Of a stretch of DNA of 64,000 bases, positions 20,809-31,539 are shown one piece after another; the stretch's first letter is position 1, and every line of letters starts with the position of its first letter. The translations under genes were made by a program, and so were the position numbers. Below the pieces are notes generated by a model. It searched no databases. It worked only from the letters and a program-made list of their open reading frames with translations, and was not told the DNA's origin. Source of the stretch: Ditylenchus dipsaci (taxonomy: Eukaryota > Nematoda > Chromadorea > Rhabditida > Anguinidae); assembly GCA_004194705.1 (NCBI GenBank), contig SADC01000382.1, forward strand, positions 1 to 64,000, read 5' to 3'.

Positions 20809-21864
20809 CTATAAACCTTGAAAATGAACTTGTTTTCGTATTTTCAACCCTCCAAGCCTCCTAAGATCTTTAAAAATCTTACTAACCTTCAAAAATTTGC
20901 CATATCTCCGGTAGATGCCAATGATGCACATGATTGAAGCAGCACACATGTGAAATAGAATAGCGGTAAGATATATCCAAAAAGGGCCTAGTATGGCTTC
21001 AAATCTCTTCTCATCCACAAAATAAGCAGCTGGTGATGCGGCTCCGGTGGTCGATGTTAGTGTGGCCTGTTTATTTGTCCTGGTGCCAAAGGCCATAATA
21101 GCTACTAGAAGGAATGCTATGAGATCAGACACCACTACTAGTCCAGCTAGCAAGCTGATTTGAGCTGTTATTAGTAGATCTTGTTGCATAAGTACACCAA
21201 TCAGCTGGAAAAGTTAATATTTGTAGACTTGGGTAGGTGTAAGGTGATTGGTGCGTATTTTATAATGTTTTGTAAATCATTTTTGAATGACTCCTAAGTA
21301 ATTTTTAAATGCGAAAAGCTGAAAAAAATACTTTGCTCACATTTTCTTACAAAAAGACTGATCTAAAAAAATCGACTGAAATTTGATTTTTTGCATTGGA
21401 CGACCAAGGTAATCAAGTTTTCGGTCAAATTTTTGTCAATATATTTTTCAAAAGAATTGATTTTTTATCAAGTGCTCTGATTTTACACTGGTGTTTTTTT
21501 ACCAGAAACCACTTACTGCACAAACGATGCCAATCACATTTACACAAATTACAAAGACCACAGCCGGTCGAAAAATCTCGACTGCATTAATGAAGCTGCT
21601 TCGCTCCAGTAAGTAGTAGAGAATAGACAAGGTTATTACAAATATAATCTAGATCCAAATTTTTACAATTTATTATTTTACAGGTTTTATGATATAACCT
21701 GGAGTGTTGTGGCCAAATAAACCGCATTAGTAACGTGAAGCAGTTCACAGCAAGCTGGTGGGTAGTATTCTATTGAGTCGTCAATAAATATTTCCTTTAA
21801 ATTATAGATTTAAAACATTTTAAACGTTACAAATTACCTTTCTGTCTGTTGGGTTTAGCTCCAT
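20809..21864 (-). CDS. Four-helix (tetraspan) membrane protein
   Basis: Exons on the minus strand: 21864-21838 (MELNPTDRK), 21794-21699, 21648-21517, and 21204 down to about 20887 or to a stop at 20809; all introns are phase 0 (43, 50 and 312 bp). About 185-210 residues. After an acidic start (EIFIDDSIEYYPPACCELL) come four hydrophobic segments: NAVYLATTLQIIFVITLSIL, VVFVICVNVIGIVCALIGVL, SLLAGLVVVSDLIAFLLVAI and LTAILFHMCAASIMCIIGIY, the last ended by RRYGK. Between TM3 and TM4 is a polar Thr/Ala-rich loop. The topology recalls LAPTM-like or similar small tetraspan families, but I recognise no diagnostic motif. A GTTAGTAAG after ..GKFLK could be another donor, so the C-terminus is uncertain. 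Confidence 0.75.
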
Positions 21865-21979
21865 TTTTAGCGTTATTAAATACTGAGGCAAAACAGTACC
21901 CTAAAAAGGTTCTTTTTTCTTTTTATAATGTCAATTTTCTCAAAGGCCCATTGAAAAATAAAATAAAAAATAAATAATA

Positions 21980-22682
21980 CAGTCCACTCTCGATATAGTG
22001 TAGGTGAACAAAGTTGCACTTGGGTATCTGTCATCAGAAACATCACAAGGATTCCGATTTAGCCGGTACTTTTTTTGTAAATGGCAACATTTTTACCAAA
22101 AAAGACGCGCTATTATCGATATAGTGTATCCTTTTTTGGAAATAATGCTGCACTATATTGCACTATATTGTAAGGGGCGGGTCTTTTCGGCAAAACTGTT
22201 GCTATTTACAAAAACGACTGGCAAAATCGGAATTTTTCCGATGTTTTTAATTAGAATGACAGTTAAGATTTGATAAAAGTTTTCGAAAATAGAGGTAAAA
22301 AAGTGACGTGACCCCCAAATAACCTCCAACCCCCCCCCCCCCCCATCAAATAACTCTCCTCAAATAACTTCCCCTAAATTCAAAATAGTTTTTGTCCTGG
22401 AAGGAAAATGAATTTTTTTAATGGAAACAAGTTGTTGTACCCGGCCAAGGGGTTGGCCGCTCCGCGGCCAAGACCAGCACACTCCACATTGCGGAAATAT
22501 GTATGTTACAGCTCAAAAATTTCATTTTTCCTTCCAGTACAAAAATATTTTGAATTTAGGGGGTTATTTGAGGGGAGTTATTTGGTGGGGGGGGGGGGTT
22601 ATTTGGGGGTTTCACGTAAAAAAGTGTTGGACCCTGGGTGGAAACGAACTTTTTGCACCTACACTATATCGAGAGCAGACTG
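21980..22682. mobile_element. Pogo-like element with nested insertion
   Basis: TA-flanked; CAGTCCACTCTCGATATAGT left, ACTATATCGAGAGCAGACTG right. The continuation AAAAGTG(TTGGACCC) is interrupted at about 22303-22617 by a second palindrome with ends GTGACCCCCAAATAACC / GGTTATTTGGGGGTTTCAC and long C and G runs. Confidence 0.75.
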
Positions 22683-23639
22683 TACGTATAACAAGAATTT
22701 TTTTAATAACCCATATGAACGTGGTTTCATAAAATAGCCAATATGCGATTTTCAATCGAATTAATCTCATACCCACTACAAAAAAATTAGTGAGAAAGGT
22801 TTGTAAATTATTGAAAAGCAAAAGAATACCTAGGCATATTTTAAATATGCGACAAAGGTTTTTAGTACTTCATTAACCTTTTATCCCGACTTTCCAGGTT
22901 ATGGGCCGATTAGAAATTGCATATTGGCTATTCAATGAGACCAAAATCTTCAAGCCAGGAAGCCTTCAGAAGTGCTTTTTTCAACAAGTTCATTAAGTTT
23001 TTTTTTTCATATAAATAAAATGAGATTTTTCATAACAGCAAAAAGATCAAAGAAAAAAGTGCGAAAATTGGAAAATGTTTATTCTTAAAAAGCGATTGAA
23101 AGCAACAAAAATATTTTTGCTTTTAGTTGCTTCCTGAAATATATATTATTCCAGTTCAATGGAGCTGGGAAATTTTGTGTGTCATGCGCAGGATTATAAC
23201 TCTGAATCAAAATAATTTTTGTGAGGTGACTAAATAAAAAAAATATTTTGAAAAATAAAATCATTTTCAGAAAATAATAAAAATTTTACTAGCTAGATAA
23301 TAAAATAGCGTTCCTGTCTTGAATACATTGATCCATTGAACTTTTTGAGATTTGTGAAAGGTTTTTAGACATTGCCTACTCCAAATAATTTCTCTATTTG
23401 TCGCGCTGACCCAATTTCCGCATTGTCAAGGGATAACATAGAATGAGAGCAGAGTAGCTACTACTTCTTGTTGTTATTCTTCCTGTTCTTCTTGTTCTCT
23501 GTTTGTGTCTGCTCTGGTCAATAAATACCTCTTCAAAGAAAGAAGATATTGAGGTGACTGGTGCTGACCTTTAATCAATCCGTGACAATTTTTTTCGGCA
23601 TTGTTTTTAAATATGTAGAAATTTTTCAAGCTTTTGATT

Positions 23640-24400
23640 CTCTTTGGGCAACAGTCGTCGCCGACAACGAGAATTTCACACGTTTGAATGCGCGCGGGAC
23701 AATTTTTTTATTATTTGTTGTTTTTGGATGCAATAGAGAAAGACAATCAAGTTACATGTTAGCGCAGTGGTAAAACGTGTTCTTGAATATTTTCGCAATA
23801 AAAGTGGTGTCCTGCGCCTGTATTTTTAAAACTCACACTCGGTTTTTTAGTGTGAGGTTGCTTCACATGCCTTTTTTCATGTTTTTGTTTTTGTATCTCA
23901 GATGTTTTTACACCATTTTGTAGCTGAGATTTTCTCTATCGATTCAATGGTCGGACATCCTGATTTTCTAATTACAGTCAACTCTCGATACAGTGTACCT
24001 TCGATATAGTGTAGATCTCGATATAGTGTATATTTTTTCAACCTCATTTAGTCAGCTCTTAGCCAAACTGACTTACAGTGTACCCTCGATATAGTGTAAC
24101 CCGCGATATAGTGTATACTTTTCTGATCCCCACGAGCTACACTGTATCGAGAGTGGACTGTATCGTCAAATTAATTCTCGTTTGAATTTCGCTGGTACCC
24201 GCCTTTCAAAATATTCCCATCGGCGACAAGCATGCCTTTTAATGAGGATGTTCGGCCGAGAAAAATCTCAGCTACAAAACGGTGCAATAACAAAAAACAT
24301 GAAAAAAGTTATGCGAAGTAAGTGTGAAGCAAAGTGTGAGTTTCATAAACGCGCATTCAAACGTGTGAAATTCTCGTTGTCGGCAACGGCTATGGTCTTT
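23640..24400. mobile_element. Foldback enclosing a pogo-like MITE
   Basis: Outer arms CGACAACGAGAATTTCACAC..GAATGCGCG and the complement at 24340-24395. Inner arms include TGTGAGGTTGCTTCAC-like sequence and GTAGCTGAGATTTTC. A complete pogo-like MITE (23975-24160) and part of a TTAAAGGGGC-type repeat are inserted near the centre. Confidence 0.6.
23975..24160. mobile_element. Pogo-like MITE, 186 bp
   Basis: TA-flanked; CAGTCAACTCTCGATACAGT left, ACTGTATCGAGAGTGGACTG right; CGATATAGTGTA repeated inside. Confidence 0.85.
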
Positions 24401-24459
24401 AAAAATATTTTCTTTAGTTCGGTATTTCTTCGAAAGTACAATACTTTCAATATTTAGTA

Positions 24460-24611
24460 CAGTCAACTCTCGATACAGTGTACCCTCGATATAGTGTATA
24501 TTTTTTCAACCTCATTTAGTCAGCTCTAAGCCAAACTGGCTTATAGTGTAACCCTCGATATAGTGTAGATTTTTTCTGGTCCCCAGCCTACACTATATCG
24601 AGAGTTGACTG
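24460..24611. mobile_element. Pogo-like MITE, 152 bp
   Basis: Sister copy of 23975-24160 (shared TTTTTCAACCTCATTTAGTC), only 300 bp away in the same orientation. The right TA duplication has mutated to CA. Confidence 0.8.
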
Positions 24612-24644
24612 CAGAAAACATAAATGATTACCGGGCACTTGTGC

Positions 24645-25607
24645 ACTTGGGGGTGGGGCCTTTTTGGTTAACTGTAGATATGGTTTAAATGTCTCCTAAG
24701 TAATTTTTATAAGCCAGAAACGATAGAAAAGTTGTTTACTAACAATTTTCGCACTAAAAGTGAAGTTCTTAACAAAAAAGTTAGTTACCAAAGATTGACC
24801 AACTGCCTTGGTCCGCCAAGGTAATTAAACCAAAAAGGGAACCTATACATATCGTATTTTCTCTATTAAACGGGCCCTCTCTAATAAACGGGCCCCTCGA
24901 CTTTGAGGACTCATATCTGAGCCAGAGTAAACATTTTGCAAATCTGTTTTTTGCGTTTTCTTAACTCCCACGAGCTCTACTGATTCCACATTTTAGAATT
25001 TGGTTGAGCACCCAAAAATCTTGAAATTGACCTCAAAATTTTGCGATTTTTATGGGGTTGAAAAATAAACGGGCCGGCCCGTTTAATAGAGAAAATACGG
25101 TATTTAAAAAACCAAAAAAGATAAAAGTTGAACATAGTTTTGTTAGCTGGGCCTACTGCATAAAGAAACTCTGGTATGCATATTGTTTTTATGCATCCAG
25201 AGTTACTTCGAGTGATTGGTGTCTGAGGTATGTGGGTGTGCGCATCTCAACCCCAAGCAACCAAGCCCCCTGCGCCCCGAAGGGGGCGCATGGTGCTTGA
25301 ACTTCACTTTTAGTGCGAAAACATGATTTCGAGAGACACTCTTGATCATACATGCATTAAAACTCTTTTTGCCCAGCTCCAGTGACCAAAACGTGATAGA
25401 ATACCTTAATATACGATATTTTACCTTGGGGGACCAAGGCAGTTGGTCAACCTTTGGTAGCCAACTTTCTTTTTAGAACTTCACTTTTTAGTGCGGAAAT
25501 TGTTAGGAAACAACTTTTTTTATCGTTTCTGGCGTATGAAAATTACTTAGGAGAAGTTTAAACCATATTTACAGTTAACCAAAGAAGGGGCCCCTTAAGT
25601 GCACAAG
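24645..25607. mobile_element. Foldback containing two other elements
   Basis: Outer arms: TTTTTGGTTAACTGTA..ATGGTTTAAATGTCTCCTAAG and the complement at 25520-25580, running through the CTTGGTCCNCCAAGG motif on both sides. Inserted between them are a CCGTA-type MITE (24852-25100) and a copy of the dispersed ATGCATCCAGAG..GATGCGCG repeat (25127-25400). Half copies of the arm occur at about 21240-21340 and 38515-38690. Confidence 0.65.
24852..25100. mobile_element. CCGTA-type MITE (AAACGGGCCC)
   Basis: CGTATTTTCTCTATTAAACG left and CGTTTAATAGAGAAAATACG right, at TA. Internal TTTGAGGACTCATATCT and CCCACGAGCTCTACTGATTC resemble the elements at 12438 and 54850, showing one family with variable termini. 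Confidence 0.75.
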
Positions 25608-25616
25608 TATCGATTA

Positions 25617-26820
25617 CCGTATTTACTCTAATAATAGCCCCGGGTCACTAATTTTCCACCCCACCCCCCCAACCCCCCCTCCTAGGGGGTCACTTTTAGA
25701 GGGGGGCTACAATTAGAGGGAGGGGGCTACTATTTTTCAACCCTTGACAAAAAAAAATCGAAATGAAATCCGAACAAAAATCAAAATTGAAAACGAGAAT
25801 TAACAAATAAAATGCCGTATTCTCCCTAATAGAAAGGGATCTTATATTTGAAAAACACTCTCAAATAGAGAGGCAGAATCGAGGGGACTGAAAATGAAGG
25901 GACACTCTTAGTCATTTCATCTGCGCCTTTTTTAAACAATATCTTCATCTTAATAAGTTGATTTTTGGAAGCTGCATGATTAGTGAAACGTCAGATATCT
26001 TCTGTGAGTCTGTGTTTAAGGTTAAGAATCTCTATGCTGAAAATAGATTGATAATAGTTTTAGTCTTAACGCAGTTTTCATGGCAACTCTTGTACAGGGT
26101 GCGACAAAAAAATCAAACACTTTTGAAAATTTTTGTCAAGGGCTCCCGCGCACTGAAATAAGGATTTTTTTTACCGCACACTGTAGTGAATAAATTTGCT
26201 TTGCCAAAGAGTGAAGATAGTACCATTGATTGCTACAAAAAGGACGGGAGATTCCAGGACTTTTGAGCTATGAGAAAAAAATAGCTCAGCTATCAAAAGT
26301 AATTGGTCTGGAGAATGAATGAGAGTAATGAGTCAATAGAGTGTTAAGTTGATTGTCTGTTTTGACAAAAAAAAATTGTCAGGTGCATTCGTAGCTGATA
26401 TGACTTTTTCGGTACTTTTTTTAGAAAGTTGCTCAAGATTTTAAAAGACATGCCGATATCTCGAGAAATAAAAGGATCCCCTCTGTATTAGAAAGGCAGA
26501 GATCGAGGGCGCTTAAAAGTAAAGGGGCACGACCTTCTATTACAGAGAATAAGATAATTTTATTGCGCCACCATGGCTTAATTTATCTCATTGCCTCATT
26601 GTATCTAAAACGAATCATAGTTAAAACAATATACACTGTTTTAGACCTTAAAAATTATGTACCCACTATAAAGGGGAGGGGCTATTATTAGAGGGGGGTC
26701 ACTATTTTTCAACCCCCTGCTTGGGGGGGGGGGTCACTATTAGAGGGGGGGGGGGTGCTACAATTAGAGGGGGGGGGGTGCTACAATTAGAGGGGGCGGC
26801 TACTATTAGAGTAAATACGG
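25617..26820. mobile_element. CCGTA-type element, 1.2 kb, with nested copies
   Basis: TA-flanked; CCGTATTTACTCTAATAATA left and TATTAGAGTAAATACGG right. Subterminal regions carry long C (left) and G (right) runs within GGGGGGTGCTACAATTAGAG-like repeats. A second family member lies inside (about 25812-26552), and a mariner-like fragment (26091-26165) inside that. Confidence 0.6.
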
Positions 26821-29800
26821 TACACTATTTTTCCGGCTATGACAAAAAAACAGTATACTTTCCACATTCATAGCCTCTAAAAGTGGTAGAACACACCTTT
26901 ATGGCCACGAAATGTCCCTTATTTAGATAAAAATTTTAGAAATGTTATCAGTAAGATGGAGAGAATTCAAATACGATTTTTTAGCTATCTTTATGATATA
27001 TTTTATTGAATAATTGGTACTTTCTTGTTATCCCGCTTGATTTTACAAACTTTTGTCAATATTTTGTCGCACTATTTTTATACCTTTTCGGTAAGAATTT
27101 TGCACGTTATGGTGATCGAGACTCGACTGTAGTATGAATTGCGTTGTGTTATGTTGAGAGTTATTGTGTTACGTAGTAACAAAATGTTGATTTTGGACTC
27201 ATGTAAGAATTTTGAAAAAATTCGTAAAATCAGGCCGGGATAACAGGAAAATACCGAATAATCAAAGTTATTTGTTCCTTGGATTCTTTATTGGGATGAC
27301 AAAATGGGCTGGAAGGGGTCACTTTGACACCCAATATACGAAAAAGTCCAACAGCAAAGTTACCATGGCCAACAAGAACAGTGCTAGTCGAAAAAAGATA
27401 AGTCGCATTGTCATTAATAAGTCACCTTGTAAATTCGGCTGCACATCTATCTAGCCTTGAGGAAGCTTTTATCGAAGGTTATGACAGCGCGTCTCAATAT
27501 TAATGTTGTCAATAGTAAGAACTGTAGCGCTTTATCACCGGTAAACATTCAGCTATCCAAAGATGGGAATTTTGTAAGAACTTTAATAAGGTAATTTGTA
27601 TTTGGGTTTCTAAAAAACAGCGGGCCGCCAATACATTTTTTGTCTAAAATATGATAACAAACCTTCTTCTAAACAATATTTAGCTGTTGAGTACTTTGCG
27701 AACACTTTTGTAGCCATAACGGCCGTTAATCTGGCATGGGGTCTACTATTAAATTGAACAACCACCAAAAATTCCAAAAAGCTTTCAAATGAGTGAAAAT
27801 TGTTAAATATAGAATCCTTATCACTTAAAAGAAGTCTTTTTCTTACATTTTAGATAAAAAAAATTGCAGATTAGGCCTTGCTTCTTCTTCAAAATAATGA
27901 ACTGCGAAGATTTGTGAAACAAGCACATGCCGAATTTCAAATTACAAAAATCGGCCCTATATGTATTCAAGAGAGCACCTAAAAAATGCCTTGGTCCTGT
28001 TGTTTCTTTTGCACAAAAATGTTGAAAAGGTGGTTGTCCCCCTGTTCTTTATTTAACACAATTTTGTTTCTCTCAAAATATTGTTATTTTTTAGGCTTTA
28101 TGCTTAGGCAAGGCTAGGCCAGTGTATGTTAAGAGAGACCCGAACATGCTGTTTGATGCTTAAACAAGTGAGAAAAACATGTTTGAGTTTGTCCTAACAT
28201 ACCCTGGCCTACCCTTGCCTATGCTCAAATCAGCTTGGGGGACCAAGACAATTTTTTTTTGACATTTTACACGAAAATTTTATTTTGCTTGAAAATCATT
28301 AAAAGTGTTTATGAATAGTTTTTGAGACCACAAGAAAATTATTTTTTGCAAAAAAGCAACAGGGTGACCAAGGCATATTTTTTTGGCGTACCCTCAAAAA
28401 CAGGCCGAATTTCAAATTACAAAAATCGGCTGGAACACATATAGAGCCCGAAAATCCCCCAATACGGTCTGTAAATTATAAAAATGTTCATTGTTTCGCT
28501 TTTCTTTTGTTTGTAATGTAATAATGTTGTGTTGCAAAACCAATTCTGAAAGAAATATTTTTTATCCAAATATATATCGATAGACAAGCTTCTACTGTAA
28601 CAAAAGAATCCACACATAGACTTTAGAGTCACTACAATAAAAACAAATAAAAAAAATAGTGTGAACAAACAAGCATTTTCCGTCAAAACAACTAATAAAT
28701 TAAAAAAATATATAAAAAAGAAAGAACAGGACTAATTTATTTGGTGCATATAATTGTGGTAGTAGATGGTAAATAACACACAGAACACGAAATTCGAAAA
28801 ACAAACAAGCAAAAATACAGCTTTATATATTTATTGTACAATCGAATACATTTGTCGGACGTGCACTACAAAAAAATACAGTAAATTAACAAAAAAAAAT
28901 CACATTTTAATAATCAAATCTCTTTGAACATCAAGCCATTTTTGGTGTGTGGTGAGAAAAATTGAAAAATAGAATAATAAATAGAAATTTTTGTTTACTT
29001 TTTTAACTATGAAAGAAAAGCTAGGGATTTTTCTACTATTTTACTACGGTTTACCAATGTTTTTTTGGAAGAAAATTTAGAAGGCACAGGCACACTGAAA
29101 GAAAAACTACAATGTTTGTGGAAAAAGAGTGAAGAAAGACAATTGAAAATTGGTGATAAAACGTTTTCAGATTTAGAATGTGTTTTGTTTAAATTTATAA
29201 GAGGGTGGCTGTTTTAATGATGATCTGTTTTTCATCTGGTCAGATGTCAAGGCCTCCAGTAGTTTGCAAATTTCAGTTACAAGATAGAAAAGTTTAGTGG
29301 AAAAACCCAAATATTTAATTTTTTGGTTTAGGGCATCCGAACTTTTGAATACTGGGAGCCGTTTTTCGATTAATCCTACAGATCATGATTCAGACTATTA
29401 CGTTAAAAGGCTTGAGAAGTATGGTTTAGTAGAGAACAAGCTTAAGAGTTCATTGTTGAAAGGGCAGAGTTAGGAGCGGAAGTAATCAACAACAGAGAAT
29501 CTAAAAGGTGCAGAGAACATCAGCTTTAATGAAATCAATTTCTAGGTGCTAGTTTGCAAATGGAAGTTTAGGTTCTATACCAATATGGGGGATGGGGGAT
29601 CTATTCCATATATATTTGGTGCCAAAATATGCCTTGGTCCCAGTTTTACAGATGAAACGAAAAAATTGTTTTTTTTTCTTAAATCATAATTTCTTTTTGA
29701 TCCTTTTTATAATGATTAAAAATCCACTGCAAACCAGCAGTCATGATATAAACGACAAATAAGGATAAAAAAATGAAGCAATCACATTGAACACGCCAGT

Positions 29801-29870
29801 AAAAAAGCAACAAAACACACTGCAAACAAAAAATCTCGCGAAGTTTTTAATGTGATTTTTAAAAGAAACT
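26821..29870. other. Gene-poor AT-rich stretch
   Basis: No exon I can support. It holds one pogo-like end (about 27118-27130, GATCGAGACTCGACTGTA), a palindrome at 28083-28230 whose arms carry TAGGCAAGGCTAGGCCAG.. and CTGGCCTACCCTTGCCTA, and GGGGGACCAAG/CTTGGTCC motifs typical of another foldback family. 28650-29200 is simple A/T-rich sequence. Confidence 0.5.
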
Positions 29871-29874
29871 GTAA

Positions 29875-30113
29875 ATCTCGTAAATACTCTAATAGCATGG
29901 CAACCACTAATTCAAAATCGTGTTCTTGGCATTGTGTTTTTTTCCTATTTTTTGAAAACTATTCTCAGGTAAGTTACCACTTAAAGTGCAGTCAATAGTA
30001 TGATCTATAATTTCAGTAGTAACTTGCCTCGGGTCATCAACAAAAAAGCAGGTAAAAACACAAAAGCATAAACGCGACTCTAAATAAGGCAAGGCTCTAT
30101 AAGAGAAAATACG
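29875..30113. mobile_element. CCGTA-type element, worn
   Basis: Left CGTAAATACTCTAATAGC, right AAGAGAAAATACGG. Inside, AAAATCGTGTTCTTGGCATTGTG is shared with the elements at 39862 and 60655. A clean TA duplication is not visible. Confidence 0.5.
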
Positions 30114-30696
30114 GAATTTCAATTCTAATAAAAATGATTTTTACAAAGAGTTTCGCAAAGTTTTTTCGTTACACAAAATATTTTGAACAAAAATTTGGCG
30201 TATTTTCAGACTTTGGAAGACAAGCGTGGTGGACAAAAAACCAGCGTTAGAGCTTGAATTATCTGAGAATTGCTCTCCATTGATCCAGAATCAAAAAATG
30301 TTTTTAATGAACATAAATTAACTAATTGAAAATTAGTCACTTCATATTCAAACATATTTTTGTTAAGGATTAGAGTGAAATTCTTAAAGCTAACAAGCAT
30401 TTTCAGGTAATTGGGCAAGCTCTTCCTAGCTAGTCTAGTCCCGCTTTTATGTGGTATTAATAACAGCAATCAAAATAACAAAAACAGCAAGCAGGTAATA
30501 CAAACAAAGAACCAGACCGAGTCAAAGTGTCGTCCAGAATATCCAATAAACAGAACTCGGGTCTTCCAACAGCAAAAAATGGTTTTTTCAATCCCTGCAG
30601 TTACAATCCTTAGCCCTGCTAGGAAAGCTTTAGGCTTGCTCCCTTTTTTGTTTTTTTTTAATTTTAAAAACGGAAAAATCTGCAAATACATCAGCA

Positions 30697-30912
30697 GGGA
30701 GGACCAAGGTCAAAAAGCCCCATCCAACAGAGAAGGAGTTTTTCGCATTGATCCACCTGTTAATTTTTTATTGCTATTTTTAGGCTTTGGCAAGAGTAGG
30801 ACAGCGTATGTTAGGGCAGACTCAAATATGACTCTAAGATATGTTTGAGTGCAGCTTTTGGTGTTACTACACTTACCTAAGCCTGAAAAAATCAGCAGGG
30901 GGACCAAGGAAA
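30697..30912. mobile_element. GGACCAAGG foldback (TAGGCAAG..GCGTATGTTAGG)
   Basis: Ends CAGCAGGGAGGACCAAGG and AGCAGGGGGACCAAGGA-type flank inverted arms sharing CGTATGTTAGGGCAGACTC. The same core is seen at 28083-28230, 32090-32210, 35066-35262 and around 37240-37350, so this is a dispersed family. Confidence 0.5.
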
Positions 30913-31049
30913 AAGAGACCACACTTTATAGGATAGGGCCAAAAAGTCTTAGTAGTTTAGAAAGGCTTAATTCTCAGTAAAAGCCGATTTTTAACGATTG
31001 AAATCTTGGTTAGGGCTAAAAATAGCTGAATGTCTAAATTTGGAGAATG

Positions 31050-31530
31050 GAGAATCCGTTCTCGTTTTTCCCTTGGTAAAAAACGGACAATACTTTTTGG
31101 CGCAAATCCAATTTTTTTTGGCGCAAATTTTTGTTTTGCGTAATTAGATTGAAAATTTTCAACTTTTTAAAAAAATTTTAACATCATCGTGTAGCCCTGC
31201 TCTTCTAGTTTCTGATGAGATATTATTTATTGCATCATATTTAAAAAACGCGATATAAAAAGGTAAAAGTATGAACCAAATTAGATCAACAATTTGGTTC
31301 ATACTTTTACCTTTTTGTATTTTATTTTTGAAAGATGATGCAATATATGATACCTTATCAAAAACTAGAAGAGCAGGGCTACACGGTGATGTTAAAACTT
31401 TTCAAAAAAGTTGAAAATTTGCAATCTAATTACGCAAAACAAAAATTTGCGCCAAAAAAAAAGTGGATTCGCGCCAAATAAAAGTGTTTTTGCGCCAAAA
31501 AAAGTATTGTCCGTAAAAAACAACAGAGGA
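31050..31530. mobile_element. Foldback with TTTTTGGCGCAAA arms
   Basis: Nearly perfect inverted repeat of about 240-bp arms: CGGACAATACTTTTTGGCGC at the left and complement at the right, meeting near 31290 in AAGGTAAAAGTATGAACCAA / complement. Non-coding. Confidence 0.7.
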
Positions 31531-31539
31531 AAAACGGAA

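Noticed and set aside
28400..28900. A minus-strand small gene
   Set aside because: Only a Phe/Cys-rich AT-driven frame; no acceptor, signal or similarity.
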